A stretch of 64,000 nucleotides of DNA from Pseudoduganella flava (GTDB lineage Bacteria; Pseudomonadota; Gammaproteobacteria; Burkholderiales; Burkholderiaceae_D). Positions 43,342 to 54,577 of the stretch are shown here, one piece after another; the first letter of the stretch is position 1; every line of letters starts with the position of its first letter. Position numbers and translations under genes: made by a program. Under the pieces are notes generated by a model that worked only from the letters and a program-made list of their open reading frames with translations, was not told the origin of the DNA and did not search any database. The stretch is taken from contig NZ_VLKW01000001.1 of NCBI RefSeq assembly GCF_007830495.1, forward strand, positions 620,001 through 684,000, written 5' to 3'.

Positions 43342-43848
43342 ATGAGAAGAGTACATCCGGAGTTCGCCTACCAGGCGCGCGAACTGGCCGAACAGATCGA
43401 GGGCGTGCTGGGCGATCCGCCCGATCGCAAGAACTACGCCGCGATGACGCAGGCGCTGGTGTCCGAATACGCCAAGGGCGGCGGCATCGAGGACCTGAAC
43501 ATGATGGCATTCGCGCTGGTCGACGTGATCGAGTTCCACGATCCGAAGGCGCTGCTGGCGGACGCCGAGGACTTCGAGTTCGGCGACCCGGCCCGCGTGT
43601 TCGGCGCGGCATCGTGCGCCGGCGCCGAGGCGAAGAAGATGCTCGAGGCGATCGAGGAAAACCATCCGGACCTGGGCCGCCAGGCCATCATCACGGCGTT
43701 CCTGCACAAGCACCCGCGCATGTGGGACGACGACGATACGTCGCTCGACCAGCTGGCGCAGGGCGACGAAGGCGACGACGTGGACGACGAGGAAAACACC
43801 GCGACGGAGGAATTCACGCGGATATTCGATCAGGAAGGAGAGCAGTAA
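43342..43848 (+). CDS. Acidic protein of unknown function, J-domain operon gene 2
   Basis: A 168 aa protein, 20 bases after the J-domain gene. It is predicted mostly helical (YQARELAEQIEGVLGDPPDRKNYAAM.., AKKMLEAIEENHPDLGRQAII) and ends in a very acidic tail (DEGDDVDDEENTATEEF). No signal, membrane segment or known domain was recognised. The segment AFLHKHPRMWDDDD is distinctive. Probably cytoplasmic. Confidence 0.62.
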   Translation: MRRVHPEFAYQARELAEQIEGVLGDPPDRKNYAAMTQALVSEYAKGGGIEDLNMMAFALVDVIEFHDPKALLADAEDFEFGDPARVFGAASCAGAEAKKMLEAIEENHPDLGRQAIITAFLHKHPRMWDDDDTSLDQLAQGDEGDDVDDEENTATEEFTRIFDQEGEQ

Positions 43849-43850
43849 CG

Positions 43851-44639
43851 ATGGCTGACAATGCGTCCGACAAGAACCTGCCGGCGATCAGCAAGCAGGT
43901 GACGGAGCTGGTGCTGGCAGGGTCGATTTCCCACGCCGAGCAGGCGTTCGCCGAGGCGGCCGAGCAGCATGGCGACCTGGCCGTGGCCGAGGTCCTGCAG
44001 AACATTCCGCCGCACGTCACCGCGCTGCACATGGCCGGCTTCGACGGCGGCAAGCTGTCGCTGGCGACATTGCTGGTGCCGCCGAAGGCCTGGGCCGAGA
44101 GCCTGGCCTACATCGCCGCCACGTGGAACGAGGACATGATCGAGGACGATCCCGAGCGCATCGCCGAATCGCTGTTCACGCACATCCACGGCGTGGTGTT
44201 CGGCACCGAGGACGAGGAGCGCCGCCGCGAGCTGCTGCAGGAAGCTTCGGCCACGGATCATGGCGCGACGGCATTCGCGATCGTGTTCTCGCTGGCACCG
44301 AAGGAGATGCTGGAAGTGGCTGGCGAAGTGATCTCGAAGGGTTCGTACATCACGGCCCAGTCGTCGTCCGACAGCGACATCGTGCCGCTGGCGGTGGCAT
44401 TGGCGCAGGCCAGCGAGGATGGCTGGGACCGCGCGCTGTTCGAGCTGTTCCCCGAGTTCCGCCACAGCGCGGACCTGGCCGACGCCGAGTATTCCGACGA
44501 TCCGGACGAAGAGGAACCGGCCGTACTGCAGCGCTCCACGAAGGAACTGCTGTACCGCCTGCGCAAGCAGGTGCCGAGCACCCGCAGCACGACGGCACGC
44601 GGCCCCCGCCGCAGCATCGGCACGGGGATCTTCAGCTGA
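43851..44639 (+). CDS. Acidic protein of unknown function, J-domain operon gene 3
   Basis: A 262 aa protein, 2 bases after gene 2, with AAGGAG before its ATG. The N-terminal 200 residues are helical (VTELVLAGSISHAEQAFAEAAEQHG, RRRELLQEASATDHG); then comes an acidic stretch DAEYSDDPDEEEPA and a basic end (RKQVPSTRSTTARGPRRS). The family is not recognised. Its TGA overlaps the next ATG (TGATG), which implies coupled translation. Confidence 0.6.
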   Translation: MADNASDKNLPAISKQVTELVLAGSISHAEQAFAEAAEQHGDLAVAEVLQNIPPHVTALHMAGFDGGKLSLATLLVPPKAWAESLAYIAATWNEDMIEDDPERIAESLFTHIHGVVFGTEDEERRRELLQEASATDHGATAFAIVFSLAPKEMLEVAGEVISKGSYITAQSSSDSDIVPLAVALAQASEDGWDRALFELFPEFRHSADLADAEYSDDPDEEEPAVLQRSTKELLYRLRKQVPSTRSTTARGPRRSIGTGIFS

Positions 44640-45511
44640 TGCTGCCGGCACTCGTACGCGAAAACCTGCCGAGACTGACGCGCGCGATCAAGCTGCTGCC
44701 GGGCGATACCCGCCCGGACGCGGCGGTGATCCTGGCCGACGAGCTGTCCGGCATCACGGCGATGGTCGCCGAGAAGTTCACCAACAACCGCACGTCGGAG
44801 GGCATCCAGAAGGCCGTCAACCTGACGGTGGGCGGCGTGTCGCTGGGCCTCGAGCAGCTGCTGTCGGTGGACAGCGATGCGGCCGCGCTGGACTTCCTCG
44901 TCGATAACGGCGCCGAAGCGGCGTTCCAGGCGGGTTTCCGGCAGCTGAAGGACCTGGCGGCAATGCCCGAGGACACGCTGGTGGGCGAATACGACCAGGA
45001 CCCGGTGTACGCCCAGCGGCGCCTGCGCGACATCTTCTTCGACATCTGCCTGACGGACCCGAACGCGAACTGGGACGGCCCGGCGCGTTACCAGGAGCAG
45101 CTCAAGCAGCGCCTGGAAGCGCAGGCCGTCGTGCGGCTGGCGAACTGGCTACGGCGCCACAACACGGAAGGCCCCGTCAAGGACGTGGACCTGAACGCGG
45201 AAGGCGTGATCGCGCTGGCGATCATCTTTGCCGTCGAAGGGGGCGGGCGGATCGTCGCACGCACGGGCCAGAAGGAGTTCGAGCGCTTCGTGAAGGCGGT
45301 GCGCAAGAACAAGCCCGACTATGAAGCCGGCTGGGCCGACCTGGTGGCCGCCGTGCCGGCGCAGCACCACCCGGTGCTGCTGAACCGGATCGACGTCTAC
45401 CGCACCAACTGCACGGTGCTGCAGCACATCCCCGGCCGCACGGCGATGAAGACGCTGTTTGCCGAGCTGGAAAACTACGCCGGCTCGGAGCTGGACGCGG
45501 ACTACGACTGA
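44639..45511 (+). CDS. Protein of unknown function, J-domain operon gene 4
   Basis: A 290 aa soluble, helical protein translated from an ATG overlapping the stop of gene 3. Segments such as PDAAVILADELSGITAMVAEKFTNN, YDQDPVYAQRRLRDIFFDICLTDPN and KEFERFVKAVRKNKPDYEAGW show no known motif. The operon ends here: a hairpin with ACCGGTG/CACCGGT arms and a T tract follows at 45567-45591. Confidence 0.6.
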   Translation: MLPALVRENLPRLTRAIKLLPGDTRPDAAVILADELSGITAMVAEKFTNNRTSEGIQKAVNLTVGGVSLGLEQLLSVDSDAAALDFLVDNGAEAAFQAGFRQLKDLAAMPEDTLVGEYDQDPVYAQRRLRDIFFDICLTDPNANWDGPARYQEQLKQRLEAQAVVRLANWLRRHNTEGPVKDVDLNAEGVIALAIIFAVEGGGRIVARTGQKEFERFVKAVRKNKPDYEAGWADLVAAVPAQHHPVLLNRIDVYRTNCTVLQHIPGRTAMKTLFAELENYAGSELDADYD

Positions 45512-45566
45512 AAAGTTGCCGGGAAAATGGGGTCTGTCACCATTTTTCGGGCAATCTTTCCTCGAA

Positions 45567-45591
45567 ACCGGTGCCAGTCACCGGTTTTTTT
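45567..45591 (+). terminator. Terminator of the J-domain operon
   Basis: ACCGGTG (45567-45573) pairs with CACCGGT (45579-45585) and is followed by a T run. The IS element begins three bases after the T run, at 45594. Confidence 0.85.
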
Positions 45592-45593
45592 AT

Positions 45594-46697
45594 GGCGCTG
45601 TCACCCGAGCTGATGGAACCATCCGGCTCATCCGTTGTCATACCAACAGACAACGGGAGGAGCGATGGAGACCAAACGCTATGCAAAGGCCTGCGCACAG
45701 GTACGCGGCTGGCTGGCCGAACTAACCAATGCGCAACGCGCGGGCTTGCGGGCATTGCTCGACAACAGCGCGGCGCTGGCGCAATGCCTGCAACTGATCG
45801 CACAGCTGCGGCCTGTCACGTGTTGCCCGCACTGCGGGGATGCGCGGTTGTACCGGCACGGCATCGTCGGCGGGCTGCAACGTTACCGCTGCCGCGAGTG
45901 CCAGCGCAGCTTCAACGCGCTGACCAACACGTCGCTGACGTACCTGCGCCGGCGCGACGCGTGGCTGCCATATCTGCAAAGCATGCTCGACTCGCGCACG
46001 GTGCGCGCTGCCGCCACCGGCACGGGCATCCACCGCAACACGAGTTTTCGCTGGCGCCACCGGTTCCTGACCGAGGCGCGCAATGACAGGCCCGAGGAGC
46101 TGAAACACATCGTCGAGGCCGACGAGACTTACCTGCTCGAATCGCAGAAAGGATCGCGCCATCTGACCCGGCCGGCACGCCGACGGGGCGGCGTGGCGCA
46201 CTCGCGCGGCATTACGAACGAACACGACTGCCTACTCGTGGCGCGCCAGCGCGGCGGCGGCACTTGCGACTGGGTGGCCGGGCGCGGCCAGATCACGACA
46301 ACGACATTACGGCGCTGGTTGTGGCCGGTGCTGGCGTCGTCGGCTGTACTGGTCTCCGATGGTGCGGCGGCGTATCACAGCTTCGCCACCGTCACTGGGA
46401 TCCGCCACGAGGCGGTCAATGTGCGGGCCGGCATCCGGGTGCGTGGTATCTATCATGTGCAGGGGGTCAATGCCTACCACAGCCGGCTGCACCAGTGGCT
46501 ACGGACCTTCCGGGGCGTGGCCAGCCGCTACCTGGTCAACTACCTCGGCTGGCGCTACGCGCTCGATGGCGGCCGCATCGCCACGCCCGCCGCGTTGCTG
46601 GCCGCGGCGCTGGGCATCAGGACGGTGCCGGCCGTCCCGCCGTGAACAATTTTTTTCAGTCGAAGCAGGCTGTTCTACAAGTTCGGGTGACAGAGCC
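45594..46697 (+). mobile_element. IS1595-family insertion sequence, complete
   Basis: About 1104 bases. The left end GGCGCTGTCACCCGAGCT and the reverse complement of the right end GGCTCTGTCACCCGAACT match at 16 of 18 positions; further matches (GAAC..CC) extend inward. The 7-mer TTTTTAT occurs directly outside both ends (45587-45593 and 46698-46704), probably the target duplication (this family usually makes 8 bp). One intact transposase gene lies inside. The element sits in the T tract of the J-domain operon terminator and at the stop codon of the LysR gene. Confidence 0.88.
45665..46645 (+). CDS. IS1595-family transposase
   Basis: A 326 aa protein, start ATG 45665 with GGGAGGAG before it. 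An N-terminal zinc ribbon (CCPHCGDARLYRHG, YRCRECQRSF) precedes a helical region and the ISXO2-like DDE domain: EADETYLLES with the first acidic residue, VSDGAAAYHS with the second, and VNAYHSRLHQWLRTFRGVAS as the conserved third block. Complete and apparently functional; it acts on the ends at 45594 and 46697. Confidence 0.92.
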   Translation: METKRYAKACAQVRGWLAELTNAQRAGLRALLDNSAALAQCLQLIAQLRPVTCCPHCGDARLYRHGIVGGLQRYRCRECQRSFNALTNTSLTYLRRRDAWLPYLQSMLDSRTVRAAATGTGIHRNTSFRWRHRFLTEARNDRPEELKHIVEADETYLLESQKGSRHLTRPARRRGGVAHSRGITNEHDCLLVARQRGGGTCDWVAGRGQITTTTLRRWLWPVLASSAVLVSDGAAAYHSFATVTGIRHEAVNVRAGIRVRGIYHVQGVNAYHSRLHQWLRTFRGVASRYLVNYLGWRYALDGGRIATPAALLAAALGIRTVPAVPP

Positions 46698-46700
46698 TTT

Positions 46701-47597
46701 TTATTCCTCCGCCGCGGCGGCTTCCGCCAGCGCGACGAACGCGTCGACCAGCGGCCCGCCGTCGTCGCTGCGCCGGGCCAGCAGTAAGGAGGTGGTCGCT
46801 GCCGGATCGGCCAGTGGCCGGTACACGACGCCTTCCATGTGGATCCCCTCGAATGAACTGGGCAGCACCGAGATGCCGCAGCCGGCGGCGACGAGGCCGA
46901 TGATCGTCGATGCTTCGCCCGCTTCCATCGCGATCTGCGGCGTGAAGCCGGCGGCGCGGCACAAGCGGAAGATCTGCGGGTAGATGCCGGTGCCGGCGCC
47001 TTGCGGGAACACGACGAACGGCAAGCCTTCCAGGTCCTTCACGGCCACCTTCTTCTTTTTCGCCAGCGGCGAGTCGGCCGGCAGCACGAGGCGCAGCGGG
47101 TCGTGGCGCAGCTCCGTCAACGTGACGGTGTCGGGAATCGCCACGCTGACCGAGCGCACGAAGCCCAGGTCCAGCTCGCGCGCTTCCAGCTTCGCCAGCT
47201 GGGGCAGGGTGGCCAGTTCGTGGAAGGTCAGCAGCACGCCCGGATATTGCTGGCGGTAGCGCCGCACGACCTTCGCGAACAGCGGCGTGAACGGCGTCGA
47301 GAACGTGAAGCCCACCCGCAGTTCGCCCGCCTCGCCCAGCTGCGCGCGCCGCGCCGTCTCCTTCGCCTGCTCCGCCAGTGCCAGCACGCGGCGCGCATCG
47401 ACCAGGAACAGCTTGCCCGCTTCCGTCAGCCGCACGCTGCGCTTGGTGCGTTCGAACAGCCGGGCGCCCATGTCCAGCTCCAGCGCCTGGATCTGCTGGG
47501 ACAGCGGCGGCTGGCCGATGTGCAGCCGCTCGGCCGCCCGCGTGAAGCTCAGCTCCTCGGCGACGGCTACGAAATAGCGCAGGTGTCGCAGTTCCAT
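46701..47597 (-). CDS. LysR family transcriptional regulator
   Basis: A 298 aa LTTR. The winged HTH covers residues 1-60 (MELRHLRYFVAVAEELSF, RAAERLHIGQPPLSQQIQALE), followed by a two-lobed effector domain. It is of the BenM/CatM-like style: GELRVGFTFSTPFTPLFAKV, SSFEGIHMEGVVYRPL. It is divergent from an MFS exporter, its likely target. Its stop codon lies within the right copy of the target duplication of the IS element, 3 bases from the right IS end. The start 47597 is preferred to the extended frame at 47666. Confidence 0.92.
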   Translation of the reverse strand: MELRHLRYFVAVAEELSFTRAAERLHIGQPPLSQQIQALELDMGARLFERTKRSVRLTEAGKLFLVDARRVLALAEQAKETARRAQLGEAGELRVGFTFSTPFTPLFAKVVRRYRQQYPGVLLTFHELATLPQLAKLEARELDLGFVRSVSVAIPDTVTLTELRHDPLRLVLPADSPLAKKKKVAVKDLEGLPFVVFPQGAGTGIYPQIFRLCRAAGFTPQIAMEAGEASTIIGLVAAGCGISVLPSSFEGIHMEGVVYRPLADPAATTSLLLARRSDDGGPLVDAFVALAEAAAAEE

Positions 47598-47692
47598 CTT
47601 ATCGTTTTGAAGTATTAATGACGCCTGAAATATATATTGGACAGTAATTACGGCCGATCCTACCATGCGCCCATCGACTCTGAAAGCACGTC

Positions 47693-48904
47693 ATGGACCG
47701 CATCTCCCAAGCCAGCCCCGCCTTCCGCCGCACCAACCGGGCGCTGTTTTTCGGCGGCTTTTCCTGCTTCGCGCTGCTGTACTCGGTGCAGCCGCTGATG
47801 CCGCTGCTGGCGCACCGCTTCGGCTTGAGTCCGGCGCAAAGCAGCCTGTCGCTGTCCGTCTCGACGGGCGCGCTGGCCGTGTCGCTGCTGGGCTCATCGA
47901 TCGTGTCGGACCGCATCGGCCGCAAGGGCCTGATGACGGCGGCGCTGTTCGTTGCGGCGCTGATGACGCTGCTGTGCGCGATCGCCCGCGACTATCCGCA
48001 ACTGCTGGCGGCGCGCGCCCTGTTGGGCATCGCGCTGGGCGGCATGCCGGCGATTGCGATGGCCTACCTCAGCGAGGAAATCGAGCCGCAGTCGCTGGGC
48101 CTGTCGATGGGGTTGTACATCAGCGGCAGCGCATTCGGCGGCATGCTGGGGAGGGTCGTGACGTCGACGTTGTCCGACTTCTTCTCGTGGCGCGTGGCGC
48201 TGGGCGCGATCGGTGTGGCGGGCATCTATGCCGCATTCGAGTTCTGGCGCAGCCTGCCGCCGTCGCGCCACTTCAAGCCGACGCAGGGTGGCTGGGCCGA
48301 CATGGCGGCCGGCCTGCGCCGCCACTTCGCCGACGACGGCCTGCCGTGGCTGTTCCTGCTGGCTTTCCTGCTGATGGGCTGCTTCGTCAGCGCCTACAAC
48401 TTCATCGGCTTCCGGCTGCTCGGTGCGCCGTTTTCGCTGCGCCAGGGCCTCGTCGGCGGCATCTCGTTCCTGTACCTGCTGGGGATCTTCAGTTCCGTGT
48501 GGGCCGGGCGCCTGGCGGACCGCCTGGGCCGGCGCAAAGTGCTGTGGGCCACGATGTCGGCGATGCTGGCCGGCCTGCTGCTGACGTTGGCGGACAACCT
48601 GCTCGCGATCGTCGCCGGCATGGCGCTGTTCACGTTCTCGTTCTTCGCGTCGCACTCGATGACGAGCAGCTGGGTGGGCCGCCGTGCCCGCGCGCCGCAG
48701 GCGCTGGCCTCGGCGCTGTACCTGTTCTTCTACTACCTGGGCTCGAGCGCCGTCGGCTGGCTGTGCGGCGTGCTGTGGGCACGCGGCGGCTGGGGCGCGG
48801 TGGTCACGCTGCAGGCCGTGTGCCTGGGCGGCGGCCTGCTGGTCGCGCTGCGCCTGCGCAACCTGGCGCCCGTCGAAGCGGCGCTGTCCGCCCGTACCGC
48901 ATGA
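47693..48904 (+). CDS. MFS transporter (YnfM-like)
   Basis: A 403 aa, 12-helix major facilitator with the motif SDRIGRKGLM between helices 2 and 3 and ADRLGRRKVLW between helices 8 and 9. The start (MDRISQASPAFRRTNRALFF) and the length fit YnfM-type drug or arabinose efflux proteins. It is divergent from the LysR gene and probably controlled by it. A GAGCCCGC/GCGGGCTC hairpin follows at 48910-48936. Confidence 0.9.
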   Translation: MDRISQASPAFRRTNRALFFGGFSCFALLYSVQPLMPLLAHRFGLSPAQSSLSLSVSTGALAVSLLGSSIVSDRIGRKGLMTAALFVAALMTLLCAIARDYPQLLAARALLGIALGGMPAIAMAYLSEEIEPQSLGLSMGLYISGSAFGGMLGRVVTSTLSDFFSWRVALGAIGVAGIYAAFEFWRSLPPSRHFKPTQGGWADMAAGLRRHFADDGLPWLFLLAFLLMGCFVSAYNFIGFRLLGAPFSLRQGLVGGISFLYLLGIFSSVWAGRLADRLGRRKVLWATMSAMLAGLLLTLADNLLAIVAGMALFTFSFFASHSMTSSWVGRRARAPQALASALYLFFYYLGSSAVGWLCGVLWARGGWGAVVTLQAVCLGGGLLVALRLRNLAPVEAALSARTA

Positions 48905-48909
48905 ACGTT

Positions 48910-48936
48910 GAGCCCGCTCAATGGTTGGGCGGGCTC
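48910..48936 (+). terminator. Hairpin after the YnfM-like MFS gene
   Basis: GAGCCCGC and GCGGGCTC form an 8-base-pair stem 5 bases after the stop; there is no T tract. Confidence 0.5.
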
Positions 48937-49022
48937 AGGCAACCTTCCGCCGTTCTCCCTCTCCAAGCATACAGTGGCACCTTGCTGCCGCGCTTATTGA
49001 CGGATCATCTCAGGAGGGGATC

Positions 49023-49346
49023 ATGGGAGAACAGGAAATCCGCAGCCGCCTCAGTAGTATTCAGTTTGCCGTCGGCCAGGCCGCGCAGGCATTGTCCGCC
49101 GAGCGCCACCTGCCCGGCGAATTGCGCGACTACATCCAGAAGCTGGATCGTCAGTCCGATCGTATTACCGAGATCCTGGCGCTGCGCGACCAGGCACGCA
49201 TCGTGAAGCTGGTTCAAGACATGGAGTTGCTGGGCGCGCGGGCATGCCGCGTCTGCAGCAGCGGGTTGCCGCTGTCCGGCCAGATGAAGTCGGCCGTCAG
49301 CCGCATGCACGACGAACTGGTCGCATTCAAGCAGCACCTGCACTGA
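49023..49346 (+). CDS. Small helical protein of unknown function
   Basis: A 107 aa soluble protein with a strong ribosome binding site (GGAGGGG). It reads as two or three long helices (EIRSRLSSIQFAVGQAAQALSAE, RDYIQKLDRQSDRITEILALRDQ) and one C..C pair (RACRVCSS). The family is not recognised; by its shape it could be a small regulator or chaperone. It has its own terminator. Confidence 0.6.
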   Translation: MGEQEIRSRLSSIQFAVGQAAQALSAERHLPGELRDYIQKLDRQSDRITEILALRDQARIVKLVQDMELLGARACRVCSSGLPLSGQMKSAVSRMHDELVAFKQHLH

Positions 49347-49429
49347 GTTTGGGGGCGGCGCCGCGGCCGCAGGATGCGGCCTGCCGCACGGCTTACCCCG
49401 TGCCGTCCCGGCAGCGGCGCCTTTTCGGG

Positions 49430-49462
49430 CCGCCCCTCGTTATCGGAGGGGCGGTTTTTTTT
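49430..49462 (+). terminator. Terminator after the small helical protein gene
   Basis: CCGCCCCTC (49430-49438) pairs with GAGGGGCGG (49446-49454), followed by eight Ts. It lies between convergent genes and is 83 bases after the stop. Confidence 0.9.
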
Positions 49463-49471
49463 GCCGCGGAT

Positions 49472-50710
49472 TTACAGCACGCCGCGTGCCCGCAATGCCG
49501 CCACGTCTTCAAGGCTGCGGCCCAGCAGGCCGCACAGCACGTCCTCCGTATGCTGCCCCAGCGTCGGCGGCGCGGTGCGCACGTCGGCCGGCGTGCCGGA
49601 CAAGCGCATCGGGCTCCTCACGAGCTTCGTGCTGCCGGCGGTCGGATGGGGCACGTCGACGACCATCTCGCGTGCCTGCACCTGCGGGTTCGCGAACACG
49701 TCGTGCAGGTCGTTGATCGGGCCGCACGGCACGCCGACGCCTTCCAGCAGCGCGATCCACTCGTCACGCGTCCTTTCCAGCACCATCGCGGCCAGCAGCG
49801 GCACGAGCACGTCGCGGTTCTGCACGCGCAGCGGATTGGTGGCGAAGCGGGGATCGCCTGCCAGTTCGGGGCGCCCGCCCGCCTCGACGAATTTCTGGTA
49901 CTGGCCGTCGTTGCCGGTGGCGACGATGATGTGGCCGTCCGCGCAGGCAAACGTCTGGTAGGGCACGATGTTCGGATGCGCATTGCCCCAGCGCTTCGGC
50001 GGCTTGCCGCTGTTGAGGTAGTTGCTGCCCTGGTTCGCCAGCATCGCCACCTGCACGTCCAGCAGCGCCATGTCGATGTACTGGCCTTCGCCGGTGCGGT
50101 CGCGGTGGGCGAGGGCGGCCAGGATCGCGATCGTCGCGTACATGCCCGTCATCAGGTCCGTGAGCGCCACGCCGGCCTTTTGCGGCCCGCCGCCGGGCAG
50201 GTCGTCGCGCTCGCCCGTCACCGACATCAAGCCGCCCATGCCCTGGATCAGGAAGTCGTAGCCGGCGCGGTGGGCGTACGGCCCGTCCTGGCCGAAGCCC
50301 GTCACGGAACAGTAGACGAGGTCCGGCTTCACTTCGCGCAACGACTCGTAGTCGAGCCCATAGCGCTTCAGCTGGCCTACCTTGTAGTTCTCCAGCACCA
50401 CGTCGGACTGGCTTGCCAGCTCGCGCACGATCTGCTGGCCTTCCGGCGTCGAGATGTCCAGCGTGACGGAGCGCTTGTTGCGGTTGGCCGAGAGGTAGTA
50501 GGCGGCTTCCTTCGTGTCGCGGCCGTCGGCATCCTTCGCGTACGGCGGGCCCCAGGCGCGGGTATCGTCGCCGGCGCCGGGGCGCTCGATCTTGATCACG
50601 TCCGCGCCCAGGTCCGCCAGGTTCTGCGAGCACCACGGGCCCGCCAGCACGCGGGACAGGTCCAGCACGCGCAGGTGAGCCAGCGCGCCGGTTCGGTTCA
50701 TCGTCTCCAT
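49472..50710 (-). CDS. CaiB/BaiF family CoA-transferase
   Basis: A 412 aa class III CoA-transferase. The N-terminal block LRVLDLSRVLAGPWCSQNLADLGADVIKIERPG is typical (given here in shortened reading). The catalytic Asp lies in GVALTDLMTGMYATIAILAAL, and the C-terminal DEWIALLEGVGVPCGPIND is a family hallmark. It moves CoA between carboxylic acids, for example a succinyl-CoA or formyl-CoA donor; the acceptor is unknown. Start 50710 (METMNRTG) or 50701 (MNRTG) are both possible. Confidence 0.93.
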   Translation of the reverse strand: METMNRTGALAHLRVLDLSRVLAGPWCSQNLADLGADVIKIERPGAGDDTRAWGPPYAKDADGRDTKEAAYYLSANRNKRSVTLDISTPEGQQIVRELASQSDVVLENYKVGQLKRYGLDYESLREVKPDLVYCSVTGFGQDGPYAHRAGYDFLIQGMGGLMSVTGERDDLPGGGPQKAGVALTDLMTGMYATIAILAALAHRDRTGEGQYIDMALLDVQVAMLANQGSNYLNSGKPPKRWGNAHPNIVPYQTFACADGHIIVATGNDGQYQKFVEAGGRPELAGDPRFATNPLRVQNRDVLVPLLAAMVLERTRDEWIALLEGVGVPCGPINDLHDVFANPQVQAREMVVDVPHPTAGSTKLVRSPMRLSGTPADVRTAPPTLGQHTEDVLCGLLGRSLEDVAALRARGVL

Positions 50711-50776
50711 GTCGTTGTCATTTCATCATTTCAAAGGAGCGTAGCTTAACGCATCCGCCCGTGGTAGTGTTTCGGC

Positions 50777-51520
50777 ATGTGGCCCTATCCAACGATGATC
50801 GCTCACCGGGGCGGCGGCACGACCGCGCCGGAAAACACGCTGGCCGCGCTGGCCGCCGGCCTGCGGCACGGCTATCACGCCGTGGAGTTCGACGTGATGC
50901 TGTCGCGCGACGGCATCGGCGTCGTTATGCACGACCCGGACTTCGGCCGTACCGTTCCGGGCTCCGGCAGCGTGGCCGCCACCGACGCAACCGACATCGC
51001 GCAACTGGACGCCGGCAGCTGGTTCGGCCCCGATTACGCGGGCGAGCGCGTGCCGCTGTTCGTGCCGTTCGCCGAGTTCTGCAAGGGCCACGGCATCTGG
51101 ATGAACATCGAGATCAAGCCCGCGCCGGGCCATGACGAGGCGACGGGCCGCTACGTGGCCGCGACCGTCAAGCAGCTGTTCCCGCTCGAGAGCGATGCGA
51201 CGAAGCTGCCGCTGCTGTCGTCGTTCAGCGCCACGGCGCTGGCCGCCGCCCGCGCCGCCGCGCCGGACCTGCCGCGCGCGCTGGCCTTTGGCGCGCTGCC
51301 GGACGACTGGGAAGGGCAGGCGCGCGAACTGGGCGTGCTGTCCGTGCACGTCGATCACGCCCACCTGACGCCCGCGCTGGCGCAAGCCGTCAAGGCGGCC
51401 GGGTTCGGGCTGTTTTGCTACACCGTCAACGATCCGGAGCGCGCCCGCGCTCTGCTGTCATGGGGCGTGGACGCCATCTGCACCGACCGGATCGACCTGC
51501 TGCCGGCGGACTTCAACTGA
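50777..51520 (+). CDS. ugpQ: Glycerophosphodiester phosphodiesterase
   Basis: A 247 aa cytoplasmic GDPD that cleaves glycerophosphodiesters to glycerol-3-phosphate and an alcohol. The family residues are present: IAHRGGGTTAPENTLAA (His-Arg and Glu), VEFDVMLSRDG (Glu-x-Asp), VMHDPDFGRT (His) and NIEIKP. The late VNDPERARALLSWGVDAICTD supports UgpQ. There is no signal peptide. It is divergent from the CoA-transferase gene. Confidence 0.93.
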   Translation: MWPYPTMIAHRGGGTTAPENTLAALAAGLRHGYHAVEFDVMLSRDGIGVVMHDPDFGRTVPGSGSVAATDATDIAQLDAGSWFGPDYAGERVPLFVPFAEFCKGHGIWMNIEIKPAPGHDEATGRYVAATVKQLFPLESDATKLPLLSSFSATALAAARAAAPDLPRALAFGALPDDWEGQARELGVLSVHVDHAHLTPALAQAVKAAGFGLFCYTVNDPERARALLSWGVDAICTDRIDLLPADFN

Positions 51521-51541
51521 CGAAATTCGTTGGCAGTCACG

Positions 51542-51547
51542 TATAAT
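51542..51547 (+). promoter_or_regulatory. Likely -10 of alaS
   Basis: TATAAT at 51542-51547 precedes alaS by about 63 bases; a -35 is not clear. No good Shine-Dalgarno precedes the alaS ATG. Confidence 0.4.
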
Positions 51548-51609
51548 CGGCGTTTTGCACATTCAGCCAGGGCACGCGCGCGCGGTGTCCAAGTACCTAG
51601 CCAACCAAC

Positions 51610-54219
<2,610 letters not shown>

Positions 54220-54237
54220 GCGGCTGTGTGAACGGGA

Positions 54238-54264
54238 AAGGGCGGCCGCGTGCCGCCCTTTTTA
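54238..54264 (+). terminator. alaS terminator
   Basis: AAGGGCGGC (54238-54246) pairs with GCCGCCCTT (54252-54260) and is followed by Ts, 18 bases after the alaS stop. Confidence 0.9.
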
Positions 54265-54577
54265 CGTGTGGACAGCGCCGAACCTCACGATAGCAAGCCG
54301 CCAGCCACGGCGTGCCCGAGGTCGCGCTATATCAGTTCCGCTCACGCTGGCGCTCACTGTCACGGTGCACGTCGCGCCCCATCATGACGCAGTGCAGAAA
54401 ACTCTTTTTTTCGCATATACTCGCGTTTTCAGTCGCTGGCTCCAGCACGTCTTTCCTTTCTTGTATCTGACGTTGCAAAAGTGCAACGAGGTACGATCTC
54501 TTTTGGTGCACCGCGTCAAGGGGCACTTTTTGGAGTAGACTGTCGCGACTCAGCACAATAATTGGTGAGAATCTTTG
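54265..54577. other. Intergenic region upstream of tusA
   Basis: This 313-base stretch has no credible ORF. It becomes AT-rich after about 54395 and contains an inverted repeat GTTGCA-AAAG-TGCAAC (about 54473-54488) and a self-complementary GGTGCACC (54504-54511). Both could be regulator sites for tusA. No promoter hexamer pair is convincing. Confidence 0.4.

Noticed and set aside
54500..54535. NtrC/sigma-54 type promoter before tusA
   Set aside because: GGTGCACC and GGGGCAC-like elements are present, but the -24/-12 spacing does not fit.
54332..54556. 74-codon minus-strand frame upstream of tusA
   Set aside because: Low-quality start, no ribosome binding site, lies over regulatory-looking AT-rich sequence.
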